This document shows positions 1-5,231 of a DNA stretch of 6,719 nucleotides, piece after piece. How positions within the stretch are numbered: the first letter of the stretch is position 1; each line of letters starts with the position of its first letter. Position numbers and translations under genes: made by a program. The notes below the pieces were generated by a model. It worked only from the letters and a program-made list of their open reading frames with translations, had not been told where the DNA came from and made no database searches. Source of the DNA: DATHYU01 sp033722675 (GTDB taxonomy: Bacteria; Actinomycetota; Acidimicrobiia; Spongiisociales; UBA11373). The stretch covers positions 1 through 6,719 of the forward strand of contig JAWVYO010000117.1 in assembly GCA_033722675.1 (NCBI GenBank). The letters are read 5' to 3'.

Positions 1-938
1 CCGAGGACGCCGGCCTCCGCGCAGTTCGGCGCGAGCTCGGGCGGAGGCGGCTCGGGGAAGAGGCAGCGGTAGCACGGCCCCTCGTAGGGATCGAACACCG
101 TGACCTGCCCCTCGAAGCGGAAGATCGAGCCGTGGACCACGGGCACCCGCAGGTGGAGCGACGCGTCGTTCACGAGATACCGGGTGGGGAAGTTGTCGGC
201 GCCGTCCACGACCACGTCGTACTCCCCCATGATCTGGAGCACGTTGTCGACGTTCAGGCGCTCGGCATACGTCTCGACCTTGACGTCGGGATTGAGGCGG
301 CGGATCGTCTCGGCCGCCGACTCCACCTTCAGCATCCCGACACGGTCCATGTTGTGGACGACCTGGCGCTGGAGGTTGGTGGCGTCGACGACGTCGTCGT
401 CGACGATCCCGATCGTGCCGACCCCCGCCGCGGCGAGGTACAGGGCGGCCGGCGACCCGAGACCGCCGGCGCCGATGAGCAGGACCCGGGCGCCGAGGAG
501 GCGCTCCTGCCCCTCCTCGCCCACCTCGGGGAGGAGGATGTGGCGGCTGTAGCGAGCCCGCTGGTCGGCGTCGAGGCCCTGGGGGACCTCCCAGGCGCGC
601 CCCTCCGACTTCCAGCGGCCGAAGCCGCCGGCCATCGACGACACGTTCGTGTAGCCCATCTCCTGGAGGGACTTGGCCGCCAGGGCGGAGCGGTTCCCGG
701 CCTGGCAGTAGAGGACGACCTCGGTGTCGACATCCGGGACCAGCCGGGTGATGTTGCTCTCGAGGATCCCCCGGGGCATGAACCTCGCTCCGGGGAGCGC
801 CCCCTGCTCGAACTCGTCGATCTCGCGAGTGTCGACGAGCACGGGGATCCGCCCGAGCCGGCCCTCGACGTCGTCGGTGGTCACCTCGGTGATCTCCGCG
901 CGCGCACGTGCGACGAGCTCGCGGTACGTCATCGGCAT
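1..938 (-). CDS. moeZ: Rhodanese-ThiF E1-like adenylyltransferase/sulfurtransferase (MoeZ/MoeB family), 3' end cut by window
   Basis: The 312 codons present encode two domains. Residues about 1-115 are a rhodanese with the active loop CQAGNRS; its Cys78 should carry a persulfide. Residues from about 120 onward are a ThiF/MoeB/E1-like fold with the nucleotide loop GAGGLGS (156-162), the NLQRQ motif (188-192), Lys204, DGADN (245-249), the first half of a zinc site (Cys289, Cys292), and Cys306 in the NCAEAG context equivalent to MoeB Cys187. The second zinc Cys pair lies beyond base 1. Family members adenylate the C-terminal glycine of ubiquitin-like carriers (MoaD, ThiS, CysO) and transfer sulfur to give a thiocarboxylate. 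Mycobacterial MoeZ does this for CysO, which fits its place 55 bp after cysM. ATG 938 is chosen because GAGGA lies 7 nt upstream; ATG 932 is the alternative. The domain order is rhodanese first, opposite to mycobacterial MoeZ. The gene could also serve molybdopterin synthesis. Confidence 0.93.
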   Translation of the reverse strand, partial: MPMTYRELVARARAEITEVTTDDVEGRLGRIPVLVDTREIDEFEQGALPGARFMPRGILESNITRLVPDVDTEVVLYCQAGNRSALAAKSLQEMGYTNVSSMAGGFGRWKSEGRAWEVPQGLDADQRARYSRHILLPEVGEEGQERLLGARVLLIGAGGLGSPAALYLAAAGVGTIGIVDDDVVDATNLQRQVVHNMDRVGMLKVESAAETIRRLNPDVKVETYAERLNVDNVLQIMGEYDVVVDGADNFPTRYLVNDASLHLRVPVVHGSIFRFEGQVTVFDPYEGPCYRCLFPEPPPPELAPNCAEAGVL

Positions 939-945
939 ACAGTCA

Positions 946-950
946 TCCTC
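946..950 (-). promoter_or_regulatory. Shine-Dalgarno of the rhodanese-ThiF gene
   Basis: GAGGA lies 7 nt before ATG 938 in the 55-bp cysM-moeZ gap, and no TANNNT box sits at leaderless spacing. This suggests translation from a longer operon transcript. A second purine-rich stretch (AGGAGG, about 20 nt upstream of the ATG) is too far away to serve this start. Confidence 0.65.
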
Positions 951-993
951 GTGTCGGACCTCCTACAACGCGCGACACCGCACCGATCATTCC

Positions 994-1926
994 CTACCAG
1001 AACGACGTCCCCGACAGACGCGCCACCGCTTCGTCCACCGTGCCCTCCCAGGCGCCGGTGGAGAGGTACTTCCAACCGCCGTCGCAGAGCAGCAGCACCA
1101 CCGTGCCCTCGTCCATCCGCTCGGCCCACCTGAGCCCGGCGTGGAGGATCGCCCCCGACGACAGGCCGGCGAACAGACCCTCCTCGTCCATGAGCCGGCG
1201 AGTGCCCCGCACCGACGCCTCGGTGCCGACGAGCACCTTCCCGTCGATGGCGTCGGGATCGAAGATCGGCGGGTGGTACCCGTCCTCCAGCGACCGGAGG
1301 CCCATGACGCTCTCGCCCGACGGCGGCTCGGCGGCGACGATCTTCACGTCGGGCAGGCGCTCCTTCAGATACCGGCCCACGCCCATGAGCGTCCCTCCGG
1401 TGCCGAGGCCGGCCACGAACACGTCGACCGAACCGGCGCCGGAGAGGATCTCGGGGCCGGTGGTCTCGTAGTGCGAGATGGGGTTCGCCGGGTTGGCGTA
1501 CTGGAAGAGCAGCACGTGACCCTCCCGCTCGGCCTTCTCCCGGGCGACCTCGATGGCGCCGTTCGATCCGAGTTCCCCGGGGGACTCGACGATGGTCGCC
1601 CCGTACGCCCGCAGCAGCGCCTTGCGCTCGTCGCTCACGTTGTCGGGGATCACCACGGTGAAGTCGTAGCCGCGCAGCCTCGACAGGCGGGCGAGGGCGA
1701 TGCCGGTGTTCCCCGACGACGGCTCGAGGATGCGCGCCCCGGGTTCGAGCAGCCCATCACGCTCGGCGGCGTCGAGCATCCACCGGGCCGGACGGTCCTT
1801 CACCGACCCGGTCGGGTTGTACCACTCGAGCTTGCCGAGGAGCCGGACGCCCGGCTTGGGCGACAGGCGCGGCAACTCGACGAGGGGCGTCGCGCCGACC
1901 CGCTCGGGGGAGACGAGGGTGGTCAG
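994..1926 (-). CDS. cysM: CysO-dependent O-phosphoserine sulfhydrylase (cysteine synthase CysM), probable CTG start
   Basis: This is a 310-residue PLP enzyme of fold type II. Visible motifs are Lys43 in NPTGSVKDRPA (Schiff base to PLP), the substrate loop EPSSGNTG (68-75), the glycine-rich phosphate loop GTGGT (175-179), GLSSGA (254-259), and a C-terminal tail ending SGTSFW. The tail matches the active-site lid region of M. tuberculosis CysM (323 residues). Arg211 in GLRSLEDG aligns with the Arg220 that gives mycobacterial CysM its preference for O-phosphoserine, so I infer O-phosphoserine plus CysO thiocarboxylate as substrates rather than O-acetylserine plus sulfide. No ATG, GTG or TTG occurs in frame near the family N-terminus. 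CTG 1926 forms a 4-nt CTGA overlap with the cysO stop and has GGAGG 6 nt upstream, so I take it as the start. The reading frame stays open upstream, but only through antisense-like sequence inside cysO and mec. The stop is TAG. Function is confident; the start codon is less so. Confidence 0.93.
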   Translation of the reverse strand: MTTLVSPERVGATPLVELPRLSPKPGVRLLGKLEWYNPTGSVKDRPARWMLDAAERDGLLEPGARILEPSSGNTGIALARLSRLRGYDFTVVIPDNVSDERKALLRAYGATIVESPGELGSNGAIEVAREKAEREGHVLLFQYANPANPISHYETTGPEILSGAGSVDVFVAGLGTGGTLMGVGRYLKERLPDVKIVAAEPPSGESVMGLRSLEDGYHPPIFDPDAIDGKVLVGTEASVRGTRRLMDEEGLFAGLSSGAILHAGLRWAERMDEGTVVLLLCDGGWKYLSTGAWEGTVDEAVARLSGTSFW

Positions 1927-2204
1927 ACGGACCCTCCGGCGACCGCCGGGAGGATGACCACCTCGCCGTCGGCGGGCACGGGTGTGTCGAGGCCGTCGAG
2001 GTAGCGGACGTCCTCGTCGCCGACGAACACGTTCACGAACCGCTTGATCTCGCCGTTCTCGTCCACCAGCTCGGCGCGGGACCCGGGATAATTGTGCTCG
2101 AGCCCGTCCATCACCTCGGACAGCGTGGTGCCCTCGGCCTCGACGACCGCCTTCCCGGCGAATCGGGGCCGCAGGACGGTGGGAATGCGTACGTTCACGC
2201 TCAC
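1923..2204 (-). CDS. cysO: Ubiquitin-like sulfur carrier protein CysO (MoaD/ThiS fold)
   Basis: The product has 93 residues, the same length as M. tuberculosis CysO, and the same landmarks: an N-terminal VRIPTVLRP strand, RFVNVFVGDEDVR in the middle, and EVVILPAVAGG near the end, all typical of beta-grasp sulfur carriers. The carrier is thiocarboxylated at the C-terminal glycine by the E1-like enzyme and hands sulfur to O-phosphoserine on CysM, after which Mec releases cysteine. The GTG start at 2204 overlaps the mec stop by 4 nt (GTGA) and has AAGGAG 5 nt upstream; a second in-frame GTG at 2198 is less well placed. The odd feature is the C-terminus: after Gly90-Gly91 come Ser92 and Val93 before TGA, whereas mycobacterial CysO ends at Gly-Gly. 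Unless trimmed, the diglycine would not be available for adenylation. The cluster position makes the identification firm. Confidence 0.95.
   Translation of the reverse strand: MSVNVRIPTVLRPRFAGKAVVEAEGTTLSEVMDGLEHNYPGSRAELVDENGEIKRFVNVFVGDEDVRYLDGLDTPVPADGEVVILPAVAGGSV
1933..1937 (-). promoter_or_regulatory. Shine-Dalgarno of cysM, inside the cysO Gly-Gly codons
   Basis: GGAGG lies 6 nt before the proposed CTG start at 1926. It is formed by the codons GGA GGG that encode the functional diglycine of CysO, so these bases carry both a protein and a ribosome-binding constraint. Its position is the main support for the unusual start codon and suggests translational coupling of cysO to cysM. Confidence 0.6.
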
Positions 2205-2608
2205 GGGGACTCCTTCGTGTGCAGCGGCTCCTCGTCGACCCGGCCGTCGCGGATCCGATACCCCCGGACGTCGGGGGCGTCGCCGTCCTCCAGCCCGACC
2301 AGCACGTAGAGCCAATCGGGCTCGAGGGCGCGGGCCACGTCGGTCTTCGACGGGACGGCCGCCGTATGGGTGTGGGAATGGAATACCCCGGCGAGGCGCC
2401 ATCCATTCCGATCGGCGTGCCGCCAGGCCCGCACGTGCTCGGTGGGATCCAGGGTGTAGGCGACCGGCGAATGCTCGGCGTTCGTCAGGCAGTAGACCAT
2501 CCGCAGGCGGCCCTCGTCGTCGGCGGCGAGCAGCCCGCACGCCTCCTCCGGATACGTGAAGCGGGCGTGGGCGATCATCGCCTGGCGGATCTGGGCGGGC
2601 AGCTCCAT
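2201..2608 (-). CDS. mec: Mec, JAMM/MPN+ zinc metallopeptidase acting on CysO-cysteine
   Basis: The product has 135 residues. The JAMM zinc signature is complete: the conserved Glu in PEEACGLLA near residue 22, then HSHTHTAAVPSKTD, which fits H-x-H-x7-S-x2-D exactly. Family members of this size are stand-alone deubiquitinase-like peptidases; M. tuberculosis Mec cleaves the CysO-Cys adduct to free cysteine. The C-terminal YRIRDGRVDEEPL also matches mycobacterial Mec. ATG 2608 is chosen because the family N-terminus (ELPAQIRQAMIAHARF here) begins there. A TTG 30 nt further up would add ten residues without family support and run through the proposed promoter box. There is no Shine-Dalgarno, and a TACCGT box sits 7 nt upstream, so the gene may be first on a leaderless transcript covering mec-cysO-cysM-moeZ. 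The stop overlaps the cysO start. Confidence 0.94.
   Translation of the reverse strand: MELPAQIRQAMIAHARFTYPEEACGLLAADDEGRLRMVYCLTNAEHSPVAYTLDPTEHVRAWRHADRNGWRLAGVFHSHTHTAAVPSKTDVARALEPDWLYVLVGLEDGDAPDVRGYRIRDGRVDEEPLHTKESP
2210..2215 (-). promoter_or_regulatory. Shine-Dalgarno of cysO
   Basis: AAGGAG lies 5 nt before GTG 2204, within the last codons of mec. It decides the cysO start over the in-frame GTG at 2198 and indicates translational coupling to mec. Confidence 0.75.
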
Positions 2609-2615
2609 GGCCGAA

Positions 2616-2621
2616 ACGGTA
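2616..2621 (-). promoter_or_regulatory. Putative -10 box of a leaderless promoter for mec
   Basis: TACCGT fits the TANNNT consensus and is followed by 7 nt and then ATG 2608. Transcription starting at or next to the ATG would give a leaderless mRNA, consistent with the lack of any Shine-Dalgarno. I see no clear -35 element. If real, it lets the cysteine cluster be expressed independently of the upstream dehydrogenase gene. Confidence 0.5.
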
Positions 2622-2651
2622 TCGGCGGCAGGACCCAACCCGGCGCGCGGA

Positions 2652-3677
2652 TCAGGGCCGGATGACGGTGCGGATCTCGTCCCCGAACCCTTCGAGCTCC
2701 TGCAGCGCCCCCTCCACCTCCGTGACGTCGAGCCCCACCGTCCGGGTCACCACTGCGTCCAGGTCCAGGTCGCCGCGCCGGGCCATCTCGAGCAGCAGCC
2801 GCAGCTCCTCGGCCGTGTGGTCGGCGGCGCCGAGGATCTCGGCCTCCCGGGCGACGAGCTCGCGGAAGGGGTCGAGGCCGAAGGTGCCGTCGGTGATGCC
2901 CACGGCGATCGCCCGTCCGCCGACGCCGACGGAGCGCACGGCCTGGCCCATGACCTCGGGCGATCCCACGAGCTCGAGCGCCACGTCGACGCCGCCGCCG
3001 GACATGCGGAGCAGCGCCTCGGCCGGGTCGACGGTGGTGGCGTCGACGGGGATGGCACCGAAACGGGTGGCCGCCTCCAGCTTCGCCGGATTGATGTCCA
3101 CGGCGTAGACGTCGAAGGCACCCAGGGTGAACGCCAGCTGGACGGCGGACATGCCCAGCCCTCCGGCCCCGAAGACCGCGACACTCTCACCGACGGCGAG
3201 CCGGGCCCGCCGGAGCGCGTGGAAGGAGGTGGACGTCGAGCACATCATCACGGCGGCGGCCTCCCACGAGACCTCGTCGGGGATCGGCAGGGCGTTCGCC
3301 GCGGGCACCAGGATCTGCTCCGCGTATCCGCCTGCCCGATCGAGGCCGATCATCTCGCCCCGCACACAGAACTGCTCGCGGCCCCGGTGGCAGGGCTCGC
3401 ACGCACCGCAGGAGGTCAGATAGTGGATCGCCACCCGGTCGCCCACCGCCGGTGCCGCCACGCCGGGCCCGACCCGCTCGACGACGCCGGCGACCTCGTG
3501 GCCGGGCACGAGGGGGAGCGACGGCACCGGCCGGTGACCCGAGCGGTAGTGGACGTCGGAGCGGCAGATCCCCGCAGCACGGACGCCGACGACGACCTCG
3601 CCGTGCCCCGGCTCGGGATCCGGCAGCTCGACGGCCTGCAGCGGCGCGCCGAGATCGACGATCTTCAGGGCCAGCAC
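2652..3677 (-). CDS. Zinc-dependent medium-chain alcohol dehydrogenase family protein, NAD-type
   Basis: The 341-residue product is a complete medium-chain dehydrogenase. The GroES-like half holds catalytic zinc ligands Cys38 (GICRSD), His60-Glu61 (PGHE) and probably Cys146 (MMCSTST), plus a structural zinc lobe with four cysteines at 90, 93, 96 and 104. The Rossmann half has GAGGLG at 170-175, and an acidic Asp194 at the end of the second strand (AVDINPAKL) favours NAD over NADP. The substrate cannot be told from sequence; oxidation of an alcohol or reduction of an aldehyde in the cytoplasm is expected. GTG 3677 is the start, with a TAGGAT box 6 nt upstream and no convincing Shine-Dalgarno. 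It lies 43 bp upstream of mec on the same strand, so read-through into the cysteine cluster is possible, but I see no functional link. It is divergent from the small plus-strand gene. Confidence 0.92.
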   Translation of the reverse strand: MLALKIVDLGAPLQAVELPDPEPGHGEVVVGVRAAGICRSDVHYRSGHRPVPSLPLVPGHEVAGVVERVGPGVAAPAVGDRVAIHYLTSCGACEPCHRGREQFCVRGEMIGLDRAGGYAEQILVPAANALPIPDEVSWEAAAVMMCSTSTSFHALRRARLAVGESVAVFGAGGLGMSAVQLAFTLGAFDVYAVDINPAKLEAATRFGAIPVDATTVDPAEALLRMSGGGVDVALELVGSPEVMGQAVRSVGVGGRAIAVGITDGTFGLDPFRELVAREAEILGAADHTAEELRLLLEMARRGDLDLDAVVTRTVGLDVTEVEGALQELEGFGDEIRTVIRP

Positions 3678-3683
3678 ACCGGG

Positions 3684-3689
3684 ATCCTA
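3684..3689 (-). promoter_or_regulatory. Putative -10 box of a leaderless promoter for the dehydrogenase gene
   Basis: TAGGAT fits TANNNT, with exactly 6 nt to GTG 3677, the spacing expected if transcription starts at the G of the start codon. The AGGA within the same bases could alternatively be read as a weak Shine-Dalgarno, though at about 8 nt it would be a short match. Confidence 0.5.
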
Positions 3690-3707
3690 CGCTTCCGGAC
3701 GCCGCGG

Positions 3708-3713
3708 TAGCCT
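3708..3713 (+). promoter_or_regulatory. Putative -10 box of a leaderless promoter for the small divergent gene
   Basis: TAGCCT fits TANNNT, with exactly 6 nt to ATG 3720 and no Shine-Dalgarno in between. It mirrors the minus-strand box at 3684-3689. The two start codons are only 42 bp apart, so each promoter's upstream region overlaps the other's -10 box. Confidence 0.5.
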
Positions 3714-3719
3714 CCGCCC

Positions 3720-3938
3720 ATGACCCATCGACCCTCGCTCTCCGCCATCGCCGACCGCGCCGTCGTGGTCGCAGCCGCGGACGGACGTCCGCTCGTCCGG
3801 CTCAAGGCCCTCCACGCCGCCGCCGTGGCGGTCACGGCGACCATCGTCGCCCCCCGGATGACCGCCGCCGCCGCCATCGGCGCCCTGTTCGGCGGCTACT
3901 CCCTGAACGTCGAAGACACCTCGCCGCCGCTCGCGTAG
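3720..3938 (+). CDS. Small protein with a hydrophobic helix, DUF4342-like
   Basis: The product has 72 residues and is the only plus-strand gene I support. About 66 of 72 codons end in G or C, the bias of a real gene here, and a TANNNT box sits at leaderless spacing. The order is a short N-terminal region, a strand-like stretch VVVAAADGRPLVRL (15-28), a long Ala/Val/Ile-rich segment (about 31-59) with GALFGG, and a final strand YSLNVED. This order (strand with Gly, 'PL' type turn, hydrophobic core, short strand ending VE) recalls DUF4342 proteins; the assignment rests on pattern only. Function is unknown; membrane association or self-assembly is possible. The gene ends with TAG inside the MFS gene, a 43-bp tail-to-tail overlap, so there is no room for an ordinary terminator between them. 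It could be spurious, but codon use argues against that. Confidence 0.62.
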   Translation: MTHRPSLSAIADRAVVVAAADGRPLVRLKALHAAAVAVTATIVAPRMTAAAAIGALFGGYSLNVEDTSPPLA

Positions 3939-5218
3939 CTCGAGCCGGCCTGGGGCACCTTCGCCGCACGGAGGTCGGTCAGCAGGGCCGCGACGAACAC
4001 CGTCTGGGCGACGAGCGCTGCGACGCCCGCGATGGCCAGCCCCACCTCCGCAGCGATCGTGAGCAGCGCCGGGGCCACGGCCCCCACGACCCAGGAAAGC
4101 TGGAACAGGGTCTCGGCGCGCACGAAGGCCGTCCCCCGTCCGTCGGGGGGGACGGTGGTCTGGAGCAGCCCGTCGAAGGCGAACTTCGCCATGCCCCACG
4201 CCAGCCCGGCCGCCCCGGCGAGCGCCGCCGCCGCGCCGAGCCCGAAGAACTGGCCGGCGATGAACGCCGCCGCCGCCTCGAGGGCGAGGGCGGCGACCAC
4301 CATCGGCTCCTCCCGCAGGCGGCGCTCCAGCCACGGTGACAGGAACGACGCCAGGCCGTAGCCGATGCCCCCGGTGGCGATGAGGGCGCCGAAGTCGAGC
4401 GCCCCCGCCTCGGCGTCGCGGAACTCGAAGGCGAGGAGCAGGAGCAGGAACCCGTTGATGAGCCGGACCCCGGCGGTGGCCGTGCGGGCGAGCCGGACCT
4501 GCCTGGGTAGCGGGGGCGTGGACCCCGCCGGCGCCTCCCTCCGGCCGGCGGGCCGCGGGAGCCCGAGTCCGATGAAGGCGGAGAAGGCGAAGAACACCAC
4601 CGACACGAGCAGCGCCCCCGCCGACTCGATCCGGGGGATCTGGGTCGCGGCGATCCCCACCGGGGCGATGAGCGCGCCGGCGTAGATGCCGATTCGGGCC
4701 AGGTGGGCGTTCGCCGTCACGAGGGCGGTCGAGTCGGGAAGGGCGGCGGGCAGCATGCTCGACTTGGCGATGCCGTAGAGCCGGGAGAGGACGAGCATCG
4801 AGAAGGCGAGGGGGAACAGCCAGAAGGTGGTCAGCCCGAAGCTCATCACCACTGCCAGCACCGCCCGCAGCAGCGACGACAGCGAGAGCGCGGCGCGGTA
4901 GGTGCCCGGGAACCGGTTGAAGAACGCACCGAGGACCGGGGCCACGATGGCGAAGGGCGCCAGCGTCAGGACGAGGTAGAGCGCGACCTTGGCCCGCGCC
5001 TCGGTGGAGGGCACGTCGAAGAACAGGGTGCCGGCGAGGCTGATCGCCACGAGCGTGTCGCCGGCCACGTTGGCGGCCCACGACATGGCGAGCCGCTTGA
5101 AGGCCGGACCGTTGCGACCGAACAGCACGTCGACGCGCCGGATGGCGGCCCGTGCCGCCCGCCGGCCGAGGCCCGGCGAGGTCCGGGGATCGAGCGGAGG
5201 CATCCGGGGGTCGCTCAC
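3896..5218 (-). CDS. MFS transporter, about 12 membrane helices, substrate unknown
   Basis: The 440-residue product has a cytoplasmic N-terminal stretch rich in Arg and Pro (1-42) including VLFGRNGPAFKRLA, then hydrophobic segments at roughly 45-68, 78-100, 107-127, 131-150, 172-193, 200-220, 250-266, 275-295, 306-325, 326-346, 372-392 and 393-413. A loop rich in Pro and Arg (221-248) separates the two six-helix halves, as in the major facilitator superfamily. RLYGIAKSSMLPAALP (146-161) and DGRGTAFVRAETLFQL (359-374) are the most conserved-looking loops. Similar proteins are common in actinobacteria with no assigned substrate; an exporter is plausible but unproven. The start is GTG 5218, without a Shine-Dalgarno but with TACCGT 7 nt upstream. 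The C-terminal tail (about 414-440) is hydrophilic, and its last 14 codons overlap the opposite-strand small gene. The frame is open upstream to the PhoH stop, but without a start codon. Confidence 0.87.
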   Translation of the reverse strand: MSDPRMPPLDPRTSPGLGRRAARAAIRRVDVLFGRNGPAFKRLAMSWAANVAGDTLVAISLAGTLFFDVPSTEARAKVALYLVLTLAPFAIVAPVLGAFFNRFPGTYRAALSLSSLLRAVLAVVMSFGLTTFWLFPLAFSMLVLSRLYGIAKSSMLPAALPDSTALVTANAHLARIGIYAGALIAPVGIAATQIPRIESAGALLVSVVFFAFSAFIGLGLPRPAGRREAPAGSTPPLPRQVRLARTATAGVRLINGFLLLLLAFEFRDAEAGALDFGALIATGGIGYGLASFLSPWLERRLREEPMVVAALALEAAAAFIAGQFFGLGAAAALAGAAGLAWGMAKFAFDGLLQTTVPPDGRGTAFVRAETLFQLSWVVGAVAPALLTIAAEVGLAIAGVAALVAQTVFVAALLTDLRAAKVPQAGSSYASGGEVSSTFRE

Positions 5219-5225
5219 GCCGACG

Positions 5226-5231
5226 ACGGTA
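5226..5231 (-). promoter_or_regulatory. Putative -10 box of a leaderless promoter for the MFS gene
   Basis: TACCGT, identical to the box before mec, is followed by 7 nt and GTG 5218. No Shine-Dalgarno is present. It lies at the end of the 150-bp gap after the PhoH gene and suggests separate expression of the transporter. Confidence 0.48.

Noticed and set aside
939..993. Inverted repeat GTGTCG/CGACAC between cysM and moeZ as a regulatory hairpin
   Set aside because: A six-base stem with a loop of about 16 nt is weak, has no T-tract and may be chance. It does partly enclose the AGGAGG stretch, but I cannot support a role.
132..1133. Long plus-strand open frame (333 codons) opposite moeZ and the end of cysM
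   Set aside because: It is the antisense shadow of the rhodanese-ThiF gene, whose motifs on the minus strand are unmistakable. The plus product is His/Asp/Arg/Gly-rich and resembles no family.
724..2004. Plus-strand open frame of 426 codons opposite moeZ, cysM and cysO
   Set aside because: High GC keeps antisense frames open. It crosses three well-identified genes and shows no motifs.
1927..2406. Upstream extension of cysM to a start at 2406, giving 470 residues
   Set aside because: The extra 160 residues would overlap all of cysO and half of mec, are Arg/Gly-rich with no homology to CysM, and the enzyme's usual N-terminus begins near 1926.
2609..2638. TTG start for mec at 2638, adding ten residues
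   Set aside because: The added residues do not match the family, and the extension runs through the TACCGT box. ATG 2608 matches the Mec N-terminus.
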